NCBI GenBank assembly: GCA_003155655.1
Contig: PMDS01000083.1
Span: 1 to 34,946, forward strand
Source of the DNA: Melioribacter sp.
Lineage (GTDB): Bacteria > Bacteroidota > Ignavibacteria > Ignavibacteriales > Melioribacteraceae
Length of the DNA: 34,946 bases
Direction: 5' to 3'
Both the position numbers and the translations under genes were made by a program. This document shows, in pieces, positions 1-8,695 of this stretch. How positions within the stretch are numbered: the first letter of the stretch is position 1; each line of letters begins with the position of its first letter. The notes under the pieces were generated by a model, which had not been told where the DNA came from, made no database searches, and saw only the letters and a program-made list of their open reading frames with translations.

Positions 1-22
1 TTAATATTTAGTTATCCTTCAT

Positions 23-979
23 TCAGATAACCAAAGGAGGCAGCATCGAAAAGTCTTTACGGGGGTGTTTTGTTCGTAATATTTGCTTCTGTTTTGCACG
101 GTTTACATGAGTATAAATCTGGGTTGTCATAATGGAGCTGTGACCTAATAAGGACTGTATGTACTTTATATCAACGTCCTTTTCCAGCAGGAGAGTAGCA
201 AACGAGTGGCGGAAAACATGCGGAGTTATATGTTTTTGTATTCCTGCTTTGGAAGAGAGGTGCTTAACTATTTGCCTTATTGACTGGTCGGAGAGCTTAT
301 GTCCTAACCGGTTGATCAAAAAGAAGCCGCTTGCGTTGTCAATTTTATCTGCAAACAATGATTTGTATTGTTTTAGAATTTTAAGTGTTTCATGATTGCA
401 TATATGAATGAAGCGTTCTTTATTACCTTTCCCTTTTATTGATACTGCCCCGGACACAAGATCAATGTTTTCAATTTTTAAATTACTTATCTCAGAAACT
501 CTTGCACCTGTAATAAAAAGTAACTCTACAACAGCAATGTTTCTTAAAGATGCCTGGTAATGGTAAGAAGCAGGATCACTTATTTTATCATTTTGTGAAT
601 ACGCATACTTAAATATTCTGCCTATCTCACGTATATCCATAACTCTTGGCAGTCTTTTAGGTTCTTTGATATTAATTCTCATTTTTCTTAACGGGTTAAT
701 TTCTATCTTATCTTCAAATTCAAGATAATTGAACATGGCTTTTATTGTTGCCACTTTTCTTTTAACTGATTTTGGTTTAAGTGTAGATAATTTTTCAAGA
801 TATTCTCTCAATTCCTTTTTTGTTATTTGATGCACCTCAAGGGAGTAATTTTTTTCGATTAGAAAATTTGTTAATTGTGCAAGATCAATTCCGTACGCTT
901 TTAATGTTTTAACGCTTAAATTTTTTTCGTACGTGCAATGTTTAAAAAATTCTTCGGCAGCAGATTGAATAGTGTACAT
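23..979 (-). CDS. Tyrosine recombinase, XerC/XerD type
   Basis: This is a 318-residue site-specific recombinase that would cut and rejoin DNA through a phosphotyrosine intermediate. The N-terminal SAM-like core-binding domain covers about residues 1-95 and the catalytic domain about 115-300. The full catalytic set is visible: R160 in TGARVSE, K184 in KGKGNKER, H254 and R257 in HVFRHSF, H280 in LGHSS and Y289 in IYTHV. The length fits Xer proteins (about 300 residues). The extra segment that integron integrases carry ahead of the HxxR box is not evident, so I do not call it IntI. Xer proteins usually resolve chromosome dimers at dif, but phage- or island-borne homologues look alike. No attachment site was recognised beside it. 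The start is the ATG complement at 977-979, and it is read away from the neighbouring LIM protease gene. Confidence 0.85.
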   Translation of the reverse strand: MYTIQSAAEEFFKHCTYEKNLSVKTLKAYGIDLAQLTNFLIEKNYSLEVHQITKKELREYLEKLSTLKPKSVKRKVATIKAMFNYLEFEDKIEINPLRKMRINIKEPKRLPRVMDIREIGRIFKYAYSQNDKISDPASYHYQASLRNIAVVELLFITGARVSEISNLKIENIDLVSGAVSIKGKGNKERFIHICNHETLKILKQYKSLFADKIDNASGFFLINRLGHKLSDQSIRQIVKHLSSKAGIQKHITPHVFRHSFATLLLEKDVDIKYIQSLLGHSSIMTTQIYTHVNRAKQKQILRTKHPRKDFSMLPPLVI

Positions 980-1312
980 GGCGTTTAGTAGTTTAGAAGT
1001 TTAGAGAAGTAAAACACAATTCCGGATAGCAAAATGTGTTTTATTTTGTGATTTGTTCCTTCAGTTATTTAAGAGCCTTACGTGGATGCTTCGGTAAATA
1101 TACTAAACTACATGTTAAGGTATATGCAAGTTTATAAATAAATATATCGGGCTAAAAAAATAATGACACACCCCAGTCGCTCCGCTCCTTCCCCTCTCGA
1201 GAGGGGAAAAGAAGTGCCTGCCCCGCGTTTTTTGCGGGGGGTGTGTGAGAGATTAATTTGGAGTCCTTGCAATCATTTGTATCTTCAACTATTTTAACAT
1301 GGTATTATCTAA
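980..1312. other. Intergenic region between divergent xer and LIM-protease genes
   Basis: This 333-base stretch has no supported gene. It should hold promoters for both flanking divergent genes, although none could be assigned with confidence. Near 982-1005 there are short GTTTAG-like repetitions next to the xer start. The segment 1167-1247 is a structured repeat listed separately. Confidence 0.6.
1167..1247. repeat. Structured intergenic repeat with a three-way-junction fold
   Basis: Outer arms CACACC (1167-1172) and GGTGTG (1240-1245) enclose two inner hairpins. The first is a perfect 20-base palindrome at 1189-1208 with a GAG/CTC centre. The second is CCCCGC...GCGGGG at 1221-1239 with a T-rich loop. 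An element with the same layout lies at 23145-23208, so this looks like a dispersed, non-coding MITE-like repeat. It is much richer in G+C than its surroundings. Confidence 0.6.
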
Positions 1313-2389
1313 TTGGGAAGAAATTATATCAAAAACGTTTTTGTAATTATATTCTTACTAATTGCTTTATCGGCGTCTTTTGCCCAGGAAAGTCCAACTT
1401 GTGCCTATTGTAAAGAAGTAATAAAAGGCAAATACCTTAAGGTTGATGGTAAACAATACCATCCTGAACATTTTTTGTGCAAACTATGCGGCAAGCCGAT
1501 TGAAGGCAGTTTTATGAGAAAAGATGGCGGATATTATCATCCCGATTGCTACTCCCGGGCGGAAGGTTTGTTTTGTGATTACTGTAAAAAAAAGCTTGAT
1601 GAAGAATATGTTGTTAGTAACGGAAAAAAATATCATAGAGCATGTTACGAAAATTATATACTTCCCAAATGTGCGGTTTGCAATCAGCCACTGAGCGGAT
1701 ATTATAAGGAGGATATATATCATAATAAATATCATTCATATCATAGAAATGAGATGCCTATCTGCGATTGCTGTAACAGGATCATCTGCGACCAAATAAC
1801 ACATGGGGGTAAAAAATATCCTGACGGAAGGAATATCTGTAATATCTGTTACGCATCAGCAATTTTTGACCAGGGAGAAATTGAAAAATTACTTGAGAAA
1901 GTTGCCGGCAGGCTGACAGGCGCCGGCATAAAATTTAATTTAAGAAATATTAAAATTATTGGGGTTGATAGAAACGTTCTAAAAAGCAAGGCAAAGAATT
2001 ATACTAATGCTATGCAAGGCTACTGTAATTCTGAAACATTAACTAAGTACATAGACGATAAATTTGTTAACCGGACATTTACTCATGTCATTTATGTTTT
2101 ATCGGGCATACCTTCACTTGCAATCGAATCTACAATTGCACATGAGTTAATGCATTCATGGATATTTGAGAATACAAAAAATAATCTACCAGATAAAATA
2201 TGTGAAGGAAGCTGCAATTATGCGGTTTATCTCTATCTTAAATCTTTGAACTCAAATTCAGTTATGGATATTATAAAGTTGATGGAAGTTGATCCCGACC
2301 CGGTCTACGGAAAAGGATTTTTAGAAATACGAGAGCGGTTCGAAAATAAACCGGTAAATGATTTTTTATCTTTTCTCAAAAACCAATAA
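1313..2389 (+). CDS. Secreted LIM-domain protein with DA1-like zinc metallopeptidase domain
   Basis: This 358-residue protein begins with a signal peptide (about residues 6-24, ending ASFAQ). A LIM zinc-binding module follows, with C30, C33, H53, C56 and C59 and a closing HPDC. A second, less regular set of CxxC and HxxC pairs runs to about residue 180. The C-terminal half carries the metalloprotease signature H277-E-L-M-H281. LIM followed by an HExxH domain is the layout of the DA1 family, known in plants as a growth-limiting peptidase and found in scattered bacteria. Here the signal peptide suggests action in the periplasm or outside the cell, perhaps on envelope proteins; that role is inference. 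The start is TTG because an in-frame stop directly precedes it and no ATG is near. The gene stands alone between reverse-strand genes. Confidence 0.7.
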   Translation: MGRNYIKNVFVIIFLLIALSASFAQESPTCAYCKEVIKGKYLKVDGKQYHPEHFLCKLCGKPIEGSFMRKDGGYYHPDCYSRAEGLFCDYCKKKLDEEYVVSNGKKYHRACYENYILPKCAVCNQPLSGYYKEDIYHNKYHSYHRNEMPICDCCNRIICDQITHGGKKYPDGRNICNICYASAIFDQGEIEKLLEKVAGRLTGAGIKFNLRNIKIIGVDRNVLKSKAKNYTNAMQGYCNSETLTKYIDDKFVNRTFTHVIYVLSGIPSLAIESTIAHELMHSWIFENTKNNLPDKICEGSCNYAVYLYLKSLNSNSVMDIIKLMEVDPDPVYGKGFLEIRERFENKPVNDFLSFLKNQ

Positions 2390-2441
2390 AAAAAACCGTT
2401 CGCTAATTAATCAGATTGTTATCTTCATCTTCTTGAAAAAA

Positions 2442-4676
2442 TTAAATTCCAAAAAGATATTGCAGCTTTAAAAAGTATTGCTGATTTGTATTGACCACTC
2501 CGTTATCACCTTCGTAATTGAAATATGTACTTGTTGCACCTGCATAAAAAGTTGTAAATGCACTAAGTTTATAACTGAATAAAGGATAAACCTGGAAATT
2601 TTTAGCAAATGTATCGTACTGTACAATTGTTCTAAAGAATATTTCTGATGTGAACTGGTAAATAGCAACAGCCCTGTAAATGTTCCCGTCAAAGAAAAGT
2701 TCATCAGTGTCAACGCTTGATAACCTTGCCCGCGAATATGAAAATTCAAAATTGAATTGAGATGTTGGTTTCAAAACAATATCAAGACTAATGTTATGCC
2801 CTTTACCAATTGAAGGATTATCGCCGCGGTAAATAAATTGGCCTAATTGAAGGCTGGCAAAAATTGAAATTTCATTTGATGGGCGGGTGTTTATTTGAAA
2901 ATATCCCCTATGAACTCCCCGAAACCATATACTGTGGAAATTTTCATCGTTTACAAGAAAATAATTCAAGTTTATATTCGTCTGACCTTTCATGTTGAGG
3001 TAAAGATATGGTTGTAAAAATAATTCCTTCTGATCGCCGTAAAAGTCATAACGCGTTTCAGCAGTTATGCCGAAGCCGCCGCCAGTAACAAATGATTTGG
3101 TAGGATAAAAATCGTATTCGTGGGTCATCATTGCCTGCCTGTAACCAACCCGGTCGTAGATTCCGTTATATGTTTGATAAGTGGGAGAATAATCATTGTA
3201 TATTAATCCAAAATAATAATTACGGCTTACGTGATAAAGATTAAGATGCAGCCCTGTACCGTTATAACTTTCACCGTTAAATGCCGCGTTGTACCCTGTA
3301 CTGCCGAATTGCCTGGTGTTACTAAAAACAGAAGTGTCGTTTATCTCTTTTGTTATTGAATAATCTCCTTCCCCTTGAAAGTACCAGCTATTCCAGAATT
3401 TATAATTCCAATCGAATGCAAATAGATAATTATGTCCGTCTGTCAAATCGCGGGTCATTAATAAGCTGCCGATATATGTTTCATTTCCAAAATCGTAACG
3501 TAATCTTCCGATGTTTACAAAAGATTTAGAGCCTGTCTCAACAATATTGCTCCCTTCTTCTCCGGGTACGTCAATCACTGTATGCCTATCGTAAGCGCCC
3601 ATATATAAATATGAAAGACCTCCGGTTTTCCCTGTAATTCTTGCGGCAGCTGCAGGATCGTTGATAGAACGCGAATAATACATTTGAGATTGTAAAAGAT
3701 CCCTGCCGAGTAAGAAGAAGGGGCGTTTCTCTGAATAAGAAAGTGCGAATGTTGAATTAACGCTTATCTGTGCCGCATCGGATTCAATCTGGCTGAAGTC
3801 CGGGTTTATAACTGCATCAAGAGCAAAGCTTTGGCTTGGCGCATATTTAATTCCTCCACCTATCCTTCCCTGGAGTTTATCATAATTAAATCCTGAACTT
3901 GGATTATCAGTATCTTGAAGTTGTCCGCTCTTTTGACCCATTACATAAGGGAGTAATTCAATTGAACTGCCGGATTTAATATCTCTTAAACCTTTTAAAT
4001 ATCCAGCTTGAGTCATAATACCTGAAATGTTTCTATCAAAGGGCATCCATGAAGTTTGAGTACGGCTTGCCCTCGGAATACATCTAATTATATTTAAACG
4101 CCAAGTTTGTTCTTCTTTATCAGAAAAATTCAGACTGGAGAAAGGAATTTTCATTTCGGCTGTCCAGCCTTTATCGTTTCTGGATGCAGCAGAAAACCAG
4201 ATCCAATCTACACTTCCATCTTCTCCGTTTGATGTTGTTAGTAAATCACCCTGGATTCCGTATGAGTTTGTTACCATCTCGTATGATCTTTGAAAATCGC
4301 CGTAAGTATCAATTCCTACAAATACCCAATCGTCCTGATACATATTATCTCTATCGCTTATGTTGGCTCTAATAAGTTCCGGATTAGTATCAAAACATTG
4401 AAAGCAAAAGTAAAGATAATTTTTATCATATAAAGTTCTAACCAAAGTCTTCTGCGCAGCAGGAGTATTTTCGCCGGGAGTAACTTCGTATTTTAATTCA
4501 ACCGGGTCAGCTTTCAGCCATAAAGGATTATCCATTTTGCCGTTAATCTCAAACGGTTGATCTATCCGCACAGAATAAATAGCTGCTTTGGAAGTATCCG
4601 GAACCGTTTGACTTTTGGAAACATTTGTAAAACCTGTGCATGCAATAAGAAGAAAACAGTGTAAATATTTCTGCAT
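2442..4676 (-). CDS. DUF5916 outer-membrane beta-barrel protein with CBM9-like N-terminus
   Basis: This 744-residue protein has a signal peptide (residues 1 to about 22). An N-terminal domain of about 190 residues resembles the carbohydrate-binding CBM9 fold: INGKMDNPLW, a DDWVFVGIDTYGDFQ stretch and a GWTAEMKIPFSSLNF strand. The remainder is rich in alternating aromatic and polar beta strands (many Y, F, W and N residues) and ends in an aromatic-rich strand finishing LFGI, as outer-membrane barrels do. This combination is the DUF5916 family, common in Bacteroidota and relatives. Its substrate is unknown, and some members sit with peptidases or SusCD-type uptake genes. No such neighbours are seen here. 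The start is ATG. The gene is monocistronic and convergent with the LIM protease gene. Confidence 0.75.
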   Translation of the reverse strand: MQKYLHCFLLIACTGFTNVSKSQTVPDTSKAAIYSVRIDQPFEINGKMDNPLWLKADPVELKYEVTPGENTPAAQKTLVRTLYDKNYLYFCFQCFDTNPELIRANISDRDNMYQDDWVFVGIDTYGDFQRSYEMVTNSYGIQGDLLTTSNGEDGSVDWIWFSAASRNDKGWTAEMKIPFSSLNFSDKEEQTWRLNIIRCIPRASRTQTSWMPFDRNISGIMTQAGYLKGLRDIKSGSSIELLPYVMGQKSGQLQDTDNPSSGFNYDKLQGRIGGGIKYAPSQSFALDAVINPDFSQIESDAAQISVNSTFALSYSEKRPFFLLGRDLLQSQMYYSRSINDPAAAARITGKTGGLSYLYMGAYDRHTVIDVPGEEGSNIVETGSKSFVNIGRLRYDFGNETYIGSLLMTRDLTDGHNYLFAFDWNYKFWNSWYFQGEGDYSITKEINDTSVFSNTRQFGSTGYNAAFNGESYNGTGLHLNLYHVSRNYYFGLIYNDYSPTYQTYNGIYDRVGYRQAMMTHEYDFYPTKSFVTGGGFGITAETRYDFYGDQKELFLQPYLYLNMKGQTNINLNYFLVNDENFHSIWFRGVHRGYFQINTRPSNEISIFASLQLGQFIYRGDNPSIGKGHNISLDIVLKPTSQFNFEFSYSRARLSSVDTDELFFDGNIYRAVAIYQFTSEIFFRTIVQYDTFAKNFQVYPLFSYKLSAFTTFYAGATSTYFNYEGDNGVVNTNQQYFLKLQYLFGI

Positions 4677-5096
4677 AAGCTTTTCCCTTTGGAAGAAATT
4701 TTTAGAACGCCTGAATTCATTAAAACTTACATTTGTGCTTGGAATATAAAATATTATAGAAAAGATATTTTATCGATTGTTTAGACTGATAGAAACAATA
4801 AAGGTTGCAAAAAAGGAATTGATTTATAAAGATTTAATGAATCAATTCTGAACGGGTGTTTTTGTTAATTTATTTCCAATTATTCAACGAAAAGAGCTGA
4901 ATAAACGGAAAACTAGCTGGTATTAATTCAAGAATTTCTAATTTCATATGGGATAAAGCATTTTGAATTTAATTGAACAAAATTCTCAATTCTCAATTCT
5001 CCATTCTCAATTTTTAATTGGTTCTTTCTGTCCTTGATTTTAGAGGGCACTGTTCATATTTTAGCACACTTCAAATAAAACCGATGGAGGTTTATC
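4677..5096. other. Divergent intergenic region with 7-base tandem repeats
   Basis: This 420-base AT-rich gap separates the reverse DUF5916 gene from the forward ytxH-like gene and must contain promoters for both. At 4981-5015 there are five tandem copies of a 7-base unit, AATTCTC, with the last two diverged. Such a run can change length by slippage. No gene is visible in the gap. A clear ribosome-binding site, GGAGG, sits just before 5097. Confidence 0.55.
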
Positions 5097-5516
5097 ATGG
5101 CAAATGAAGAAAACAATCTGGGTAAAGGTTTATTAATTGGATTTTTAACTGGTGCTGCTGTTGGTTCAATTATTGCACTTTTATTTGCTCCAAAATCCGG
5201 TAAAGAATTGCGGGAAGATATAAAAAATAAGTCGCAGGATTTTATTGAAGATGCCGATAAGTATATCTCAAACGCAAAAGACAAAGCTTCTCAACTTATA
5301 AATGAGGGTAAAAAAAAATCCGAAAAACTGGTGGCAGATACTAAGGAAAAAGTAGAAACGCTTTTGAATGAAGCCGAAAAAATTTTAAGCGAAGCTAAGG
5401 ATAAAGCAGGTAATGTAGTCAGTACCGGTAAAGAAAAAATTGAGAAGGAAGGCGAACGTTTAAAAACTGCTTTAAAAGCTGGAATGGAAGCTTATAAAAC
5501 AGAGAAGGAAGCGTAA
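5097..5516 (+). CDS. YtxH-domain protein
   Basis: This 139-residue protein has one N-terminal membrane segment (about residues 10-30, rich in G, A and I: LLIGFLTGAAVGSIIALLF). It is followed by the APKSGKELR motif typical of YtxH proteins. The rest is a long charged helix with repeated K/E/A heptads (about 45-135), as in apolipoprotein- or LEA-like amphipathic helices. YtxH proteins are small membrane-anchored proteins linked to general stress in Bacillus, and their molecular role is not established. An excellent GGAGG site precedes the ATG. The gene is followed within a few bases by the DUF948-like gene and then by the EF-G paralogue, so the three are likely co-transcribed. Confidence 0.75.
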   Translation: MANEENNLGKGLLIGFLTGAAVGSIIALLFAPKSGKELREDIKNKSQDFIEDADKYISNAKDKASQLINEGKKKSEKLVADTKEKVETLLNEAEKILSEAKDKAGNVVSTGKEKIEKEGERLKTALKAGMEAYKTEKEA

Positions 5517-5522
5517 TTGAGT

Positions 5523-5903
5523 ATGAATTTAATTGATGTATTGCTCATCATTCTTATCCTATCTGCTTCTGCTCTATGTATCTATGCAATCATTTACTTA
5601 AAAAGACTTACTGAACAAATTGAAGCTGTTCGAAAAGATGTTCATGAACTGGTTGCAAGAACTACACCTATACTTGAAAATTTGGAAGATGTAACACAAA
5701 GAGCAAACAGAATTGTTCTTGAAGTTGAACATTATTGGGATGAGATAGACCGTTCAATTAAAAATTTAAGAGAACGAGTTTCAAATTTTACTTCATTCTC
5801 AAAATTACGTGATGTTGAGTATCCTGCCAAAGAACTCATCAAAAATATAAAAGCATTTGCAAAAGGCATTTCTGCTTTTTGGCAAGAATTTAAACGAAGG
5901 TAA
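5523..5903 (+). CDS. DUF948-like membrane-anchored coiled-coil protein
   Basis: This protein of about 126 residues has one N-terminal membrane helix (LLIILILSASALCIYAIIY) followed by an amphipathic coiled coil with LTEQIEAVRKDVHEL-type heptads. That is the pattern of DUF948 proteins, which are commonly encoded beside YtxH proteins in Firmicutes and other phyla. I chose the ATG at 5523. A TTG two codons upstream is possible, and an AAGGAAG site lies near the end of ytxH for either. The gap from ytxH is only a few bases. Function is unknown, and pairing with YtxH at the membrane is inferred from co-occurrence. Confidence 0.65.
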   Translation: MNLIDVLLIILILSASALCIYAIIYLKRLTEQIEAVRKDVHELVARTTPILENLEDVTQRANRIVLEVEHYWDEIDRSIKNLRERVSNFTSFSKLRDVEYPAKELIKNIKAFAKGISAFWQEFKRR

Positions 5904-5936
5904 TTTTTTCTTGTTCAAACGTAAGGAGAATCAAAC

Positions 5937-8033
5937 TTGAAAGAGTACAATGCAGAAGCTATAAGGAATATAGCATTTATAGGACATGGCGGAAGCGGTA
6001 AAACGACAATATCTGAACTTCTTTTATTCACTGGCGGCGAAATTAATAGGATAGGTAAAGTTGAAGAGGGAAGCACAATTTCTGATTTTAATTCCAATGA
6101 GATCGAAAGACAGATGTCTATTGCAGCATCACAATTACATTTAGAATGGAACAGCAATAAAATTAACATTCTGGATACACCCGGGTTCCCGGATTTTATA
6201 GGACAGGTAATATCTTCACTTCACGTTGCGGATCTTGCAATCTCGGTTATTAAAAGTATGGAAGGAATTGAAGTGGGTACTGAATTAACCTGGGAAGTTG
6301 TTAGGAAAAATAAACTGCCTGCTGCTGTAATAATTAATAAAGTTGATAACGAACACTCGAAATTCTTTGAAACAGTTCAGCATGCCAAGCAAAGATTAAG
6401 CAATGATATTATTGTTGTTTCGTTCCCAGTAAAAGAAGGATTGAACTTTAATTCTATTATTGATTTGATAAAAATGAAGATGGTTACTTATGCCGATGCA
6501 GGCTCTAAGAAAGTTTCTGAAGAAGAGATACCTGGCGATTTAAAAGAGCAGGCTAATAAATTAAGAGAAGAATTGATTGAAAAAATTGCGGAATCCAGTG
6601 AAGAATTAATGAATAAATTTTTTGAGGAAGGTGCATTAAATGACGATGAAATTCAGAAGGGTTTAAAAACTTCTATCGTCAAAGGCGGTTTAATTCCAGC
6701 GTTTGCTTTTGGAGCTACTAAAGGTGTTGGTGCAAATTCATTCCTTGATTTTGCTACTAAATATTTCCCTGCTCCAAATGAAAGAGAACCTATAGAAGCA
6801 ACTATGAAAGATGGTGGAGCGAAAGTGAAGATTGTTTGCGATGTTAAAGGCGAAACTTCACTTCTTATATTCAAATCATTATCCGAACAGCATGTTGGTG
6901 AGTTGTCAATATTCAAAGTTTATTCAGGTTCTCTTACTCCGGGATTGGACCTGCTAAATACAACCAGAGATAAGATCGAGCGTCTTGGACAGATTTTTGT
7001 ACTTAACGGAAGAATTAGAAAAGACGTTACAAAATTAAACGCCGGCGATATTGGAGCTGTTGTTAAATTAAAAGACAGCCATACGGGAGATACACTAAGT
7101 TCCAAGAATTTTACAATTGTTCTTCCACAAATGGAATACCCGGAACCGGTAATTCGTTTTGCTGTTAAGCCAAAAGCAAAAGGAGATGAAGATAAAATTT
7201 CAGCGGCTCTTCATACTGCACACGAAGAAGAACCTACTTTAAGATCAAAGTTTGATGGAGAAATTTCGCAGACTATTGTTTCCGGACAAGGTGAACTTCA
7301 GCTTAATCTTGCTATCAAATTATTGAAAGACCGTTACGGCGTTGAAGTTGAATTAATTGAACCACGCATTCCTTACCGCGAAACAGTTAAAGGTAAATGT
7401 GAAGATTCTGAATATAAGCACAAGAAACAATCCGGCGGCAGAGGACAGTACGGACATGTTCACTTAAAAATTGAACCCCAAGCACGTGGTGCAGGTTACG
7501 AGTTTGAAGATGCAATTGTGGGCGGAGTTGTACCCGGGCGATTTATTCCAGCTGTTGAAAAAGGATTGAAAGAAATAATGGCTAAAGGAATTTTAACCGG
7601 AAGTAAAGTTGTTGACGTTAAAGTAACATTGTTTGACGGAACTTACCATGCTGTGGATTCAGATGAAGTTTCGTTCAAGATAGCAGGTTCTATGGCCTTC
7701 AGGAAGGGATTTATGGAAGCTAGACCGGTAATTCTAGAACCAATTTATGATATTAACGTAAAAATACCTGAAGAGTTCATGGGAGATGTAATGGGAGATA
7801 TATCCGGCCGGCGCGGAAAAATTCAGGGTATGGATTCTGAAAGCCCATTCCAGATCATTAAAGCAAAAGTTCCATTGGCAGAATTGCACAGGTATTCAAC
7901 TCAACTTAGAAGTTTAACTTCAGGAAGAGGAATGTTCGCTATGAGCTTTTCTCATTATGAAGAAGTGCCAAAAGAAGTTGAAGGCAAGATTATTGAAGAA
8001 TACCAAAAACATAAAGAAGAAGAAGCAGAATAA
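5937..8033 (+). CDS. fusA2: Elongation factor G paralogue (second type, FusA2-like)
   Basis: This 698-residue translational GTPase has the usual EF-G domain order. The P-loop is G16-HGGSGKT23, where classical EF-G has AHVDAGKT. G3 is DTPGF at 80-84, with F in place of the catalytic H of DTPGH. G4 is NKVD at 134-137. The switch-I region reads IERQMSIAAS instead of the classical ERGITI. These changes mark the second EF-G group, for which ribosome recycling, hibernation or weak translocase roles have been proposed. Domain IV is recognisable (SGGRGQYGHV, GGVVPGRFIPAVEKG). TTG at 5937 is chosen because AAGGAG lies ten bases upstream and the protein then begins in register with the family. A strong terminator follows at 8054-8086. 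The gene symbol is by similarity only. Confidence 0.82.
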   Translation: MKEYNAEAIRNIAFIGHGGSGKTTISELLLFTGGEINRIGKVEEGSTISDFNSNEIERQMSIAASQLHLEWNSNKINILDTPGFPDFIGQVISSLHVADLAISVIKSMEGIEVGTELTWEVVRKNKLPAAVIINKVDNEHSKFFETVQHAKQRLSNDIIVVSFPVKEGLNFNSIIDLIKMKMVTYADAGSKKVSEEEIPGDLKEQANKLREELIEKIAESSEELMNKFFEEGALNDDEIQKGLKTSIVKGGLIPAFAFGATKGVGANSFLDFATKYFPAPNEREPIEATMKDGGAKVKIVCDVKGETSLLIFKSLSEQHVGELSIFKVYSGSLTPGLDLLNTTRDKIERLGQIFVLNGRIRKDVTKLNAGDIGAVVKLKDSHTGDTLSSKNFTIVLPQMEYPEPVIRFAVKPKAKGDEDKISAALHTAHEEEPTLRSKFDGEISQTIVSGQGELQLNLAIKLLKDRYGVEVELIEPRIPYRETVKGKCEDSEYKHKKQSGGRGQYGHVHLKIEPQARGAGYEFEDAIVGGVVPGRFIPAVEKGLKEIMAKGILTGSKVVDVKVTLFDGTYHAVDSDEVSFKIAGSMAFRKGFMEARPVILEPIYDINVKIPEEFMGDVMGDISGRRGKIQGMDSESPFQIIKAKVPLAELHRYSTQLRSLTSGRGMFAMSFSHYEEVPKEVEGKIIEEYQKHKEEEAE

Positions 8034-8053
8034 AATAATTCTGATTAAATTAC

Positions 8054-8086
8054 AGGCGGAAGCATTATTACCTTCCGCCTTTTTTA
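8054..8086 (+). terminator. Rho-independent terminator after the EF-G gene
   Basis: Arms AGGCGGAAG (8054-8062) and CTTCCGCCT (8072-8080) pair perfectly over nine bases around a nine-base loop. A run of T follows at 8080-8085. It lies 21 bases after the EF-G stop codon and closes the ytxH-DUF948-EF-G unit. Confidence 0.9.
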
Positions 8087-8176
8087 TTTGGTGCAGACTA
8101 TTCCTTGTTTTGTAATTATTAATAATTCACGAAATTATACTTAAATTGCTCTCATAAAAATTATTAATCTTATATT

Positions 8177-8680
8177 ATGGAAAAACTCTGGTCGCCCTGG
8201 CGCTCAAATTATATTGAATCTTTTAAGACAAAGAAAGACACTGATGAATGTATTTTTTGCGATGCACACAAGCTCACAATCGAGAATGATGAATCGTTAG
8301 TAATTTTTAAGAATACTTTGTGCTATGTAATGCTGAATCTTTATCCGTACAACAGCGGGCATCTGCTTGTAATACCTTACAAACATATAAGTGATATTAA
8401 CGCTATGTCTGATAATGAAATGGACGAGATGATGAAAACAACCAGGCTTTCTATCAAAGTACTCGAAAATGCAATGAAACCGCATGGGTTTAACTTTGGT
8501 GCAAACATTGGCAAAGCAGCGGGGGCAGGCATAGATACCCATCTGCATTTTCACATTGTACCCAGGTGGAACGGTGATATTAATTTTATGCCTTCAATTG
8601 GTGAAGTGAAAATAATTTCGCAGGACCTTTTAGAAACTAAAAAAAATCTTATAAATTCATTTAAACAAGTTCTTAAATAA
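8177..8680 (+). CDS. HIT-family nucleotide hydrolase/phosphorylase (Ap4A phosphorylase-like)
   Basis: This 167-residue protein starts MEKLWSPWRSNYI, an N-terminus characteristic of bacterial and archaeal HIT proteins related to Ap4A phosphorylase. It carries C-I-F-C near residues 27-30, the NLYPYNSGHLLVIPYKH strand-loop that binds the nucleotide, and the catalytic histidine triad H122-L-H124-F-H126-I. The middle histidine forms the nucleotidyl intermediate. Likely substrates are dinucleoside polyphosphates or AMP derivatives, and the exact one cannot be read from sequence. The following glycerate kinase gene starts within about 15 bases, so the two are probably one transcript. Confidence 0.85.
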   Translation: MEKLWSPWRSNYIESFKTKKDTDECIFCDAHKLTIENDESLVIFKNTLCYVMLNLYPYNSGHLLVIPYKHISDINAMSDNEMDEMMKTTRLSIKVLENAMKPHGFNFGANIGKAAGAGIDTHLHFHIVPRWNGDINFMPSIGEVKIISQDLLETKKNLINSFKQVLK

Positions 8681-8695
8681 GGATTGATAATTAGA

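Noticed and set aside
23-979. The recombinase gene as the integrase of the cassette array
   Set aside because: The catalytic residues are complete, but the integron-specific extra segment before the HxxR box is not apparent, and the gene is more than 22 kb from the array and points away from it. An Xer role is simpler.
2468-2749. Reverse-strand ORF of 93 codons within the DUF5916 gene
   Set aside because: It lies wholly inside the real gene in another frame on the same strand and has no ribosome-binding site or family resemblance.
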